Source: Gonapodya prolifera JEL478
Taxonomy: Eukaryota > Monoblepharomycota > Monoblepharidomycetes > Monoblepharidales > Gonapodyaceae
Direction: 5' to 3'
Length of the DNA stretch: 64,000 nucleotides
Assembly (NCBI GenBank): GCA_001574975.1
Contig: KQ965736.1
Span: 352,910 to 416,909, forward strand
Part shown: in pieces, positions 35,212 to 45,436 of the stretch
Position numbering within the stretch: position 1 is the stretch's first letter
Layout: every line of letters starts with the position of its first letter
Translations under genes and position numbers: made by a program
The notes under the pieces: generated by a model
What the model saw: only the letters and a program-made list of their open reading frames with translations
The model's database searches: none
What the model was told of the DNA's origin: nothing

Positions 35212-35526
35212 TCAATGGAAATTTGGAAAAGCAAAACACTTAGAACAAACCTCTCTCTCGCGCTCCGATTCGTTCAAACGTGCTCGTTCTCGAAAGCCCA
35301 TTGTGGTACCTGCCGCTCTTGAGCTCCCCTTCCACTCCCCTTCGCTGTCGCTCTCTTCTTCAATCCTTCGCCATCGTTGCCGTGGCGAGGAGGATACGAC
35401 GGACGGCGGTGTTTCGTATCTCCTGCTCATTGATTGCTGTGAATAATCAGTGATTGTGCGTGGGCTACTTTCTCGAGTTTCAAGTTGTGCAAAGTCGGAC
35501 TTTATACGTCGGAGAATGGACTTCAA
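35212..35526 (-). CDS. Small Arg/Ser/Glu-rich open frame, doubtful gene
   Basis: A 104-codon frame reads SILRRIKSDFAQLETRESS and then a charged, disordered stretch (RRIEEESDSEGEWKGSSR). It lies 63 bp downstream of the NmrA-like gene on the same strand, behind a plausible 3' splice site (CTCGCACAG). It could be an alternative last exon of that gene, a separate small gene, or chance. No domain is visible. Confidence 0.25.
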   Translation of the reverse strand: MKSILRRIKSDFAQLETRESSPRTITDYSQQSMSRRYETPPSVVSSSPRQRWRRIEEESDSEGEWKGSSRAAGTTMGFRERARLNESEREREVCSKCFAFPNFH

Positions 35527-35589
35527 GTACTGTGCGAGTAGATTGGATTTTTAACAAAATGCCATTAAGTGTCGACATCTTACATCAAT

Positions 35590-37265
35590 TCATTCTTCGG
35601 CCTTTTGCAACGTTGCTCTGCGCTCTCTCGTCACTGTTTCTTCTTCGTCGATGATTTCCTGCAATGTATCTTCCAGCATCGTTGTTTCCGCAGTCATCCG
35701 TTGTCTCGGTGGGATAATTTGACGTTGTGGCGTCTGAAACGCATTGACAATCACTGTCACGGGTGAATATTGAAGACGAATTATTTTAGGTCACCTGTAC
35801 TTCTGTTTCCTTCTGGACTGACTCCTTTTGTACTACCGGTTGGGAAGAAACCTCCGTTGCTGAATGAAATGTCCTTTCATCGGATCTCTCCAAGACAGGT
35901 TCTGCGGCTCGCGCGGTATCTTCCAGATCGACAGTAGGTGTAAAGTAGGATTTGTTTTTCTCGAAGAAAGCGCGCGTAGTAATTCTAAGAAGACGGCAAA
36001 TGAAAATCATGACAAGACGCAGAGTGGGAAATAAACAATACCCTTTTTCCCCGGTACGCTTCTGGAACTCCTCAAGACCCGCAAGGGTTGAAAATCGATT
36101 AGCCGCCATCAATTCTGGTTTGAAGACCACCATAAGAAGCAGAATCTTCCAGGACGACACATGTCCGTACCAAATTGCTCCAGAGTTCCCTCGATTTGCC
36201 AGTTTTTCACTCCAGCGTTTGATAACATGTCTGCATATTCCGACGGGGATACGTCGAAGTATCTGTGGAGGGATTGCCTGATGCATTGGAACGTTTTCTT
36301 CACATGACGAGCAGCTCAGCTGATGACACTTTTCAGAGCCTCCGATGCAGCCCTTGCGATTTCAATTCCATCTACAACTTCGACACCAAGCAAGTCAAAA
36401 CCCTTGTCTGTATTTCGGAAGAAATTCGGTTGATGTAGGTAAAGAAGAAACGAAGATACTGAAAACCACCAGTAAACCTTTCCGGTGCCCTGAGCACCTC
36501 CTTTGCAAAAGCCACGAAGTCTTCGACTGAGAGAGGAACAATTTTCCCTCCGCCGAGAGGAAGGCGAATGCAAGAATCGTTTTGAATACTCGATTTCTGC
36601 ATAAACAGGTTCTCGAGGAACCACGCAGGTCTCAGAAAGGCAAACCGAATTCCGGAGTCCACAACACAGGTCTTTATGGATTTATGGAGAGCGAAGGTGA
36701 ACTAGGGGAAGAATAAGGGGTGGCAACAGGGAGCGGGGAACTCACCTCCATTTGGCGATATGCTCGAGTGTAAGCGAATCCGTCATCGACTCCTAACACA
36801 GACTGCAGTAGTATAAACTTAACGCCAGCTTGCTTCGCGGCATCTGTTTAATCGATAGGGTCAGATATCAACAGCGGAAAAAGGTGCCTCTGGTGTCCCC
36901 ACCGACGTAGCCTCGATCATCTTGCAGAGCGACTCTTTAGCTTGATGAGGGCTGTCTCTGAAAACGACTAACTGCTCACCTTTAACACGAGACTTAGAAG
37001 ATGGTGGAATCATCACCACATAATCGATATCGTTGAATGCTGAAGTCTCGCCATCTGTATTCAGAACCTTAGACTCAGCGGTTTTGTCCTCCATTCCTTC
37101 GTTGTAGACGTAATTAGGTGAATGTGTCGACCTCCGACGCGAAATACAGCAACGTCAACCCACCTGGACGCACCGTTGTAAAAACGTCATGACCACTCTC
37201 GATGAGACTTTGACGCAAAAGTGCCCCCAGTTCACCGATATGACCGGCTATGAGCACCTTAGGCA
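35590..37265 (-). CDS. NmrA-like NAD(P)-binding protein
   Basis: The start MPKVLIAGHIGELGALLRQ is a Rossmann-fold dinucleotide loop of the NmrA/HSCARG type, with His in place of one usual small residue. Family blocks follow: VFTTVRPGG, DIDYVVMIPPSS, FILLQSVLGVDDG, IRFAFLRPAWFLENL, FDLLGVEVVDGIEIA, DVSPSEYADMLSNAGV and AANRFSTLAGLEEFQKRTGE. The C-terminal helix ITTRAFFEKNKSYF fits the family, and a charged coiled-coil-like extension (TAETTMLEDTLQEIIDEEE) ends at 35590 after a spliced intron. NmrA-like proteins are redox sensors or transcription co-regulators that bind NAD(P) and usually lack dehydrogenase activity. About eight introns. The extension is not usual for the family. Confidence 0.85.
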
Positions 37266-37448
37266 TGACTTCTGAGTGGGGATATAACAGATGTTGCTCA
37301 ATGCCAAAGGAAATGAATGTGATGTGGTGTAGTTGGTGACACCGAGTGTCCCACGTCACAATGCAGGTCGCACGTCACATCCCTATGCACACGCCGACCT
37401 CACGCTTTCTGCGGCAAATTTCCCACAAAGTCGCCGCGCCTCCTTTCC

Positions 37449-37456
37449 TATAAAAG
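37449..37456 (+). promoter_or_regulatory. TATA box of secreted protein gene A
   Basis: TATAAAAG lies 74 bp before the ATG. The surrounding promoter resembles that of the inverted copy at 42.9 kb: a shared AAGTCGCCGC before it, then CCAACTTT and TCTCTTTCCA after it. Confidence 0.7.
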
Positions 37457-37522
37457 CCAGCCAACTTTGTCTCTTTCCACCCGCGCTGTTTTCCGCTATC
37501 GCAATCACCTCTTCGTATCGCG

Positions 37523-39405
37523 ATGCGCTTCCTCGCTGTCTTGCTCGTCACCGTTCTCTTCGCCGCATCCGCCTATGGAGGTAAGACCACGTGGAAACCA
37601 CATGGCTGTTTTGTCATCGAACTCAAAACCGTCGTGTCGTTTCCCAGCCCCGCACGTGGAGCGCCGTCAGGCCATCACCAAAGTCGGCGCAAGCTGTGAG
37701 TATATGGGTTAAATTGCAGTCAAAGGAACTTGCTGATGATTTCTTCCAGCCGGTGTCGTCAGCTGGTTCTCCTCCACTCCAGCAGTACGTTTGATCTCGT
37801 TTCTTCTCGTCAACTTTCGCTTCAACGTTTCGCTTTGCATCGTAGTCTACCGTCACTGTCACCAACACAGTGAGTCTTTTAATTTGTCTCTTCGGTTTTC
37901 GATATCCACTCAGCATCTCCCAACGTAATCAACAGGCCACGGTAACCCGTGAGTCCATCCCCTTGAATTCTACAGGCGTCTTCCAACCGCCGATTACCCA
38001 GAGGTTGTCAAATCTGTCGTCACATCGGTGTCGACTACCACTGCCCTCTCGGTGTCGACTACTACTGCCCTTTCGGTGTCGACTTCCGTACTTACAGTTC
38101 CGACGACCATAACCCGAACTGCGGTATGTTGATCATGGCATCATCGTCTGTTCGATTCTTTTAAGTTTAAAATCTTGTCTTACAGACCGTGAAGGCGATC
38201 AGCACTACCACCCAGCGCATCACTTCGTGAGTACTTCTCCTCTTCCAGTTTCACTTTGGGTTTAACAATCCCCTTTCCCACTCCTTAGCACCGCGACCCG
38301 TACGTTCGACACATCGAAGTGTGTCGCCGAGTGTTTTAATCTCATGCGCTTCCAACAGAGACCCTCACCTCAGTCGCGACAGTCACCAACGTTCAGATTT
38401 CGTCTGTGGTAAGTTCCAGTTGCTTCTCTCGTCCCGCCTTGTCTGACTTTGGTTTGCCAGACCATCCCAACCACCGTGACAGTCACCAACGTTCAACTTT
38501 CGTCTGTGGTAAGCTTCAGTCGCATTTGTCTTCCCTTCTTCCCGCCTTCTCTGACTTCGCGTTTGCTAGACCATTCCGACCACCGTGACTCAAACGTCGG
38601 TCTCTGTCAGCGTAAGTTTAATGTTTATGCGTCAACCGTTCAGTTCTAACGTTGTGTCAATTTTTCCCAGGCGTCGACCGCAACTGCCACAGTCAAGGCT
38701 GTCGTGACTAGCGTCAGCTCTGCGTTCATGTATGTATGGCGTTGCCCTTTCTCTCACGTCTCTCACTTTGATTCTTTGATACTTCAGCTCCGTCACGGTC
38801 CCCACCACGCAAACTGTCACAGATGTCCAGACCGTCACCGCGGCAGTAAGTCTCTTCGCGCGTCTTACTACGAATTCCCAACCCGTGAGATTTCCCTCTA
38901 AAGCCCGCAAGCACCACCCCTGTCGTTAGCGGATTCTCATCGGCAGTCGTGAGCAAGGTGAGATCTTCGTGCCACTCTTTCAAAACATCTTTCTTATCTT
39001 CTGCCCAATACAGTCTATCGCCGGCGGCGCACCTACTGGCACTCCAAGCGCTCCCGGTGGAGGACCTGGTGAAACACCCGGCGCGTCTCCCTCGGGCGCT
39101 CCCGGCGCATCTTCATCCAGCGCACCCGGCGCATCCCCATCTGGCGCACCTGGCACTTCTCCCTCTGGTCCCGGCGGTGCAGGCGGAGTCGGTGGAGCTG
39201 GCGGGTGAGTCTTTATGTTTGCCGAGACTCACTGTTCCGTGACGTGAATCCTGACATTACCGTTCTTCCGATCGTTAGCGTTCCCACCCCCGGAACCGGC
39301 ACAGCAGGCAAGGCGAGTACTTTCACATCCCTTTCTCTAAAGCGCGGCGACCTGACTTTTGATGTTTTGCAGACGACCGTTCCCGGCAGCGATGGAGCAT
39401 TCTGA
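37523..39405 (+). CDS. Secreted Thr/Ser/Val-rich protein, copy A
   Basis: The ATG at 37523 opens a clear signal peptide (MRFLAVLLVTVLFAASAYG). About sixteen tiny exons follow, many in phase 0 and 10-20 codons long: PHVERRQAITKVGAS, SGVVSWFSSTPA, STVTVTNT, a VSTTTAL repeat exon, TIPTTVTVTNVQLSSV, TIPTTVTQTSVSVS, SVTVPTTQTVTDVQTV and ASTTPVVSGFSSAVVSK. A Gly/Ala/Pro/Ser-rich exon (GAPGASPSGAPG units) leads to the end TTVPGSDGAF. The Thr/Ser content suggests heavy O-glycosylation at the cell surface. No GPI signal or enzyme domain is seen. An inverted paralogue lies at 40841-42876. Confidence 0.8.
38028..38090 (+). repeat. 24-bp coding tandem repeat
   Basis: TCGGTGTCGACT recurs every 24 bp, three times, encoding VSTTTALS units inside one exon of the secreted protein. 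Copy B at 42.1 kb has fewer units. Confidence 0.75.
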
Positions 39406-39639
39406 GCGAAGGAGAGGAATTGTACCCCCTGTGGCTGTATGGCTGTTAGATTTCTTTGTCTTTTCGAGTCGAGGTAGTAGTTCGCTTGTAGGGTGTTCGA
39501 AAAAACTGAATGCGATTGAATTCAGAGTTCGTAAATTTTGTGGTTGTTACGAAGTCCAAAATGTCGGAGAGAATTTCTTTCCCACGGTGCCGACCAACGC
39601 CAGCTCCACGATTCGGGGCCGTGCTCCACGCAACGGTGC

Positions 39640-40402
39640 ACACAGTCAATACGTTTCAGCGGCAGAATAACTGCGGAGACACAAAATGGGTTGCAGCCAT
39701 GACTCAAAATCGCTGGACTTTAAGCGAAAAATGGGACATTTGGAATCCGCTCCCACGACCTTTCCGCCAGCCCCCGCCTCTCTCAACATTTTCTCAACAT
39801 TCATTCTCTCAAAATATCTTGCTATCCTTAACGCATCCTCCCCCACAGCACCGCACACGTCTGCCTCCGCATCCACCAGCGCCTCAATGATCACCCCACT
39901 CCCCCCGCGTACAGTGCCGTCGAGTGGCCACTCGCACAAGCCCGCGACCACTCTGAAACGACAACAAGGGAGCACCCATCCACATCGAGCTCAAGGAGCG
40001 CATGTCCGGCGTCGGCACGGCCATGAACACCACTTAACTCTGCGTACCACTGAAAGTCTATCTGCGGCAACAAGCTTAGAGAGAATGGCAGCAAATCTGC
40101 TCTGGCACGCAAGGCCAGCCGGGGTCGTCCCCGCTTTGTTTGCAGAATGTGGTTTGGCCACAGCGTCGACCAACAACACGTGCCGTCCACTTGGCCCCCT
40201 GAAACGCAACAGTGAGCAGAGTCGTACCCACGCTGTCGCGCTCGTTGGGGTCCACCTCCGTCGTTCCCGTCGTGAGCAGAGCTATGACAACGGACGCGAG
40301 CCCCACCGTATCGTGTTTGATTATTTGCATGTTGTGTACAATGACTGCATATCAATTGAAGAAACGAGAGGAGGCGGCAATGCTCTTCTGTTTCAATCAT
40401 GA
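39640..40402 (-). pseudogene. Ankyrin-repeat pseudogene, paralogue of 45437-47232
   Basis: The minus strand matches the last 250 or so codons of the ankyrin gene at 45.4-47.2 kb. Near the end it reads EALVDAEADVCGAVGEDALRIARYF against QALVDAGADVRG...EEALRTARYF, and upstream VVIALLTTGTTEVDPNERD against VVAALLAAGADPNTRSN. DNA identity is high in places (GCGGGGACGACCCCGG and TGCGTGCCAGAGC are shared). The homologous text moves between reading frames at least twice and the N-terminal half is absent, so it is a truncated, frameshifted duplicate. It sits between the two inverted secreted-protein genes. Confidence 0.8.
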
Positions 40403-40454
40403 TAGCACGTCGTTTGATTAGTGGGAGGTTGGGAAAGAGATTTGTCGACTGGGG

Positions 40455-40625
40455 CGCGGGAATGGAGGGCGGCCATAAGTAATCATACGGTCATATTTAA
40501 GAGTTTTAAAGGGCGTGTGTAAGACTTTGCGTGGGCGGAGATAAGTAAGTGCGTGGGCGGGGTTAAGAAATGGTGTGGGCGGCGATAAGAGAGGTTGGGG
40601 CGGGGATAAGAAAACCTTGGGGCGC
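40455..40625 (+). repeat. Degenerate tandem repeats with GATAAG motifs
   Basis: Units of about 28 bp share GTGGGCGGNGATAAG; GATAAG occurs three times and near-variants (CATAAG, TTAAG, GTAAG) three more. The unit includes the core of fungal GATA-factor sites, but the block lies downstream of both neighbouring genes, so regulation is only a possibility. Confidence 0.6.
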
Positions 40626-40840
40626 CGAAAAGATTTCTCGTTGTCGAGCATAATGCATGAACTCTTTCTTCCTGCCTACAGTTTCTACTACCTTTGCATC
40701 TCTCACAAGTGTTTGCGATCTCTGAAATCAATCCTATTCAATTTTTCAAACACCCTTCAAACGAACTATCTCAACCCGAAAAAGACTGGAAGAAATCAAA
40801 TGCTACGACCACACGGGCACAACTCCCATCTCCCCTCTAC

Positions 40841-42876
40841 TTAAAATGCTCCATCGCCACCGGGAACGGTCGTCTGCAAAGTATCAAAAGTCCTGTCAGC
40901 GCGGCTTTTCGAGAGAAGGGAGAAGTGAATACTTGCCTTGCCCGCTGTGCCAGTTCCAGGGGTGGGAGCGCTAGCAATGGGATAAAGATTCCGGGGAAGT
41001 CACGGAAAAGCTATTCTCGGAAAAGGCACGAAAACTCACCCGCCAGCTCCGCCAGCTCCACCGGCTCCACCGGCTCCACCTGCACCGCCTGCACTTCCGC
41101 TGCCGGGTCCAGAGGGAGATGTGCTAGGTGCGCCAGAAGGAGATGAGCCGGGTGCGCCGGATGGAGACGAGCCGGGAGAGCCGGACGGAGATGCGCCGGG
41201 TGTTTCACCAGGTCCTCCACCGGGAGCGCTTGGAGTGCCAGTAGGTGCGCCACCGGCGATGGACTGTATACGATTGGAATGTCAGAAGAAGTTGTGGGCG
41301 GTGAAGCGGGATGTCTCACCTTGCTCACGACTGCCGATGAGAACCCACTAACGACGGGTGTGGTGCTTGCGATCTGGTTGTGGACAGAGGGTAGTGTTAC
41401 AGTTTGGGGAAGGGAATGGGACACGTCAAGAGACTTACCTTCTTCACCACGACGGTCTGTACTTTGGTGACGGTTTGCGTCGTTGGGACCGTGACGGAGC
41501 TGAAACATCAAAATCCAAAGTGAGAGATGTCCCAAAATCCAAAAGCAGCAACACGAATCGCACATGAAAGCCGAACTGATGCTGGTCACGACTGACTTGA
41601 CAGTGGCAGTAGTGGTTGACACCTGGGATGAGTGACGTCAGTTTGGAAACGGACGGTGTCAGTATTACACGGTCGTTGAACTCACGCTAACAGAGACCGA
41701 CGTTTGAGTCACGGTGGTCGGGATGGTCTATCAACTCATGTCAGACAAGGCGGGATTCGGGAAGAGAGATGCGACTGAAACTTACTACAGGCGACAACTG
41801 AACGTTGGTGACTGTCGAAACTGAATTGAGAGTCACTGTTGGAAGATAACACGATTAAATTAATCGACGATACAGATTCGGAGAGTCGAACGTACGGGTT
41901 GCAGTGCTGGAGAACGGCGAAAGGTGATGGTTGATTTTTCGTTGAAACAGGAAGGAGGAGAAGTACTCACGAAATGACGCGCTGAGTAGTAGTGCTGATC
42001 GCCTTCACGGTCTTAGGACAAGATAAGATGTTAGAATAAATGGAAAATGATTCATGGCAGACGTACCGCAGTTCGGGTTATGGTCGTCGGAACTGTAAGT
42101 ACTGAGGTCGACACCGAGAGGGCAGTAGTGGTCGATGTGACGACGGACTTGACAACCTCTGCGCAATCGGTGGTAAGACGACGTTTGTCGAATTGCCGGC
42201 GATAATACTCACTGGTCACCGTAGCCTGTTTACAAAGTTGATGGTGTCGGTGAACATTAGAAAGCAAAAATATGAACGCAAGACATACCGTGTTCGTGAC
42301 AGTGACAGTAGACTATGACCAAGGGAACATTAAGAGCGAAAGGAGAGAGAAGAAGCGAAATTGAACGTACTGCTGGAGTAGAAGAGAACCCGCTGACGAC
42401 ACCGGCTGCAAGAAACAATCAGCAAGGGGTTTTATCGGAAACCAGCCCATACTCACAGCTTGCAACGACCTTGGTAATGACGTTTCCGCCAGCGGCACCA
42501 CCTCCGGCGGGAGTAGTCACTACTCCAGCAACTCCGCCTCCACCTGGGGCAGTAACGCTTCCTGGGCCTAAAAAGACGTTTCAACTCGCGAAGAGGGAAA
42601 GAAGAAGTTCTACTCACCACCGGGGACACCTCCCTGTCCACCAAGAGAATCACGTGAAAGAGATGAAGAAGATCAGAAGAGCCGCACGACGGATAGGCTT
42701 GTAGAAGTGAGGATGTAACACACATAGCCTGGCGGCGCTCCACTTGCGGCGCTGGGAAACGACACGACGGATTTGAGTCGGATGACAGGAGGAGCATGTG
42801 ATTTCCACGCCGCCTCACCTCCATATGCGGACGCGGCGAGGAGAATGGTGGCGAGTAAGAGAGCGAGGAAGCGCAT
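40841..42876 (-). CDS. Secreted Thr/Ser/Val-rich protein, copy B
   Basis: This is the inverted paralogue of copy A. The signal peptide is MRFLALLLATILLAASAYG. Corresponding exons include SVSTSVLTVPTTITRTA, ATVKSVVTSISSAF, SVTVPTTQTVTKVQTVV and ASTTPVVSGFSSAVVSK, then a Gly/Ala/Pro/Ser-rich exon (GAPGSSPSGAP, GGAGGAGGAGG) and the end TTVPGGDGAF. It has an extra Gly-rich exon near 42480-42570 (PGGAGGGAGVVTT) that copy A seems to lack. Exon size and phase are otherwise alike. The role is unknown; a cell-wall or adhesin-like surface protein fits the composition. Confidence 0.8.
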
Positions 42877-42940
42877 GGCGATACGATAGTTGACTTTAAT
42901 TGCGGAAATGAGCGCGACTGGAAAGAGAAAAGTTGGGATG

Positions 42941-42950
42941 CTTTTTATCT
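42941..42950 (-). promoter_or_regulatory. TATA-like box of secreted protein gene B
   Basis: AGATAAAAAG lies about 65 bp before the ATG, in the same position and context as TATAAAAG of copy A. Confidence 0.55.
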
Positions 42951-43011
42951 GCGGCGACTTGTGGCGCAATACTTGGGCATTGTTGCATTAATCAAAGTAA
43001 CGAAATGAAAT

Positions 43012-43125
43012 CAAACCTACTGCTGCAGTAGAGGAGAATTCGTAACGCTGCTTTTGATTGGAAGCCGACATTTACTCGCAGCTTGCGCCGACGTGGTGAT
43101 GACGTGTCCCCCAGCTCAGCCTTCA
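43012..43125 (-). pseudogene. Relic of a third secreted-protein copy
   Basis: About 110 bases match exons 2 and 3 of the secreted protein genes, with the intron between them: CTACTGCTGCAGTAGAGGAGAA resembles 42370-42390, and CAGCTTGCGCCGACGTGGTGATGACG-like text resembles 42458-42485. It lies upstream of copy B in the same orientation. Nothing else of the gene remains. Confidence 0.65.
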
Positions 43126-43414
43126 GCAGTTACGTCGCTATCTCTACTCCTTCTTAAGCAACTCTTTCTACTCAGAAATGGTTTCAAATCATTAAGACGG
43201 GTGGGGTTGAGTAGAGGGTGAATCGGGATTAATGATATAGGAAATGAGGCGGTGAAGACGAGGGAAGGGTGATTATTGGACGGGGGTGGTGGTAGAGGAG
43301 AGGAGAGATACAAAGTGCAAGCGAGAAACATGATGCACATTCCATAACATCTAATACCACCGGCATAAACTGCACTCGTCCCACACATTCCCTACATTCC
43401 CAAATTTCCACATT

Positions 43415-45175
43415 TTACTTCTGAAACCCAACCGAATACCCGCCGCCCTCGTTCTTGGTCAGTTTGAAATTATCCGTGCTCATCCCAAACAAGCCCAGAA
43501 AACTGTCGCCGACCTGCTTGAGCTTCGCCATGGCCTCGGCTTGCTCGCGCTCCCTGGCAGCGTCGATCAGGGCCGGCAGGCGCGCAGCAGAGGCTCGCGA
43601 TGCGGCGAGGATCGATGGTGGTGGTGGTGGCGTGGTGGTGAGGATGGCGAGGTGGTCTGGTGGGGGGAGGGAGGAAGAGAAGGGCGGGGTGGCGTGAGGA
43701 GAAGGAGGTTTGGTGAGTCGAGCAGACACAATTGCCATACATGCCCGAGTGGAGCCAACCGAAGTTCTTTCCGCTCGCACGTCACTCCCTTGCACCTCCG
43801 CGACCGTGCTCTTCTCTACGTTCCCATGGCATTCCATCTTCCATCACCCTCACCGGAGCTCCCACACCGAAATCCCACGCCCTACCTCCTTCAGCCTCCC
43901 ATCCCACCCCATCCACCCACCGCCATATCACACTCACCCTTCAAAGCATCCTCCAATCCCTTCCACCCTCCCTTCTCCTCCCTCGCCTTCGCGCGTCTCG
44001 CCAGCGCCTTCCACCCAGCGCCCGCCTCAATCGCCACATCGCACTGCTCCACGGCCCTGTCCCACTCGCTGGCGGCAATGTAGCACGCGGCGGCGTTGGC
44101 GTGCAGGGTTGCGCGCAGGACTTGCACGGGCTCTGTGCGCGGGAGGGAGTTTAGGTACGACACGGCGTCGAAGTACAGCGGAAGCGCGGCGGCGGGTGTG
44201 CTGGCATAGAGCGCGTTGGCACGCATTTTGAGGTCCGTGGCGTGGGTGAGGAGCGACTGCAGAGTACGCGGTGAGTGGAGGGGCACGAGACGAGGGTGGT
44301 GGAAAAAAGGAGGGGACCCTTACTTCGATTTCGGCGGGGTCGAGGTCTGGGTCGGGTGTGGGCGCTTCGTCGAGGTCTGTGGTGAGGGAAGGAGCGGGTA
44401 CTGGTTCGGGTTCGGGTTCGGGGTCAGGTTCTGGCGTGGGTTCTGTGTCCGAGTGTGGTGGCACCGCGTCTGGATGGGCGGGAGGGGTGGGTGGCGGTTG
44501 AGGAGGAGGTATGGTCGAGTGCGGTAGAGATGGTTCATTTGGGGTTTCTTTTGTGGGGGATGGCCGTGAAATCTCGGGTAAGGGTGATTGGACGGTGGGA
44601 GTTCCCAGGGTATGTGCAGCGGTGGGTGGAACCGAATCGGGCTCAAGCGACTGAGCGCGCAGTTCTGCTGGCGGAGGGAGTGTACGTTCCGGCGGTTGTT
44701 GAAGCTCCTCCTCCTCCTGTTTCTGGAGCTCCTTCTGCTTTTCAACTTCAGTGGTGCCACCAACCATAGTGTTCCCGTCCCGCTCCTGCTGTCGTAAAAG
44801 CTGTGAGGGAGATTGATCCAACTCTTGTTGGGCCTTGGCGTGTTTACTGGCGTGATCGCCGACGTGGGCTGTTTTGCGACGGGGAGGTTGTCGTGACGAG
44901 GGGGTCTGCATGAAGGAGTTTCCGATCTTTGAGCGAATCAGGTGCGGTTGCGTGCGCGGGTGATGTGCATGGGGCGACTGTGACACATTCTGCGGCGAAA
45001 CAGGGGAAACTGCGTCGTTGTATGTGGTGTGGAGCGAGGAGTGCAATGCGAGGAGTGTCCTCTGCCTCTCTTCTCTCTCGCCCTCCGCATCGATCGTTTC
45101 CTCTGCCAAGTAGTACTCGTCCTCGTCCTTCTCGACGTCGCTGCGCTCGCCCGTCGCGCCCGCGTTGTTGCTCAT
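43415..45175 (-). CDS. TTC1: TTC1-like tetratricopeptide co-chaperone
   Basis: The first exon (ATG at 45175) encodes a long acidic, Pro/Glu-rich disordered region (TEPTPEPDPEPEPEP). After an intron come tetratricopeptide repeats: THATDLKMRANALYAS, LHANAAACYIAASEWDRAVEQCDVAIE and GWKALARRAKAREE. A longer intron of about 270 bp follows, then RLPALIDAARERE. The C-terminus LKQVGDSFLGLFGMSTDNFKL and YSVGFQK is the signature end of TTC1 proteins. TTC1 binds Hsp70/Hsp90 C-termini and small G proteins in the cytosol of animals; the same role here is inferred from the family. The disordered N-terminus is longer than usual. Confidence 0.88.
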
Positions 45176-45436
45176 TGTTGCTGCGGTCTGCCCGGCGATT
45201 CAGTGATGTACTCTCTCCATCTTCCCCATCTTTCCCACCAATTGGTTGAGCTTATGAGGTACAAGTATGAATGCAAGAACTTCAGACAAATTGATATCCC
45301 AGCCACGATTTCGCCTTCGACTTCAATTCATATTTGGGTTTACAGTTGCTAAAAGTTATGTAAATACCTTGGGATGCCGGCAGGCTGCACAAGTGTTGAT
45401 AAAGAAACAACTCGACTTCATTGAAAGAGGGCCAAA

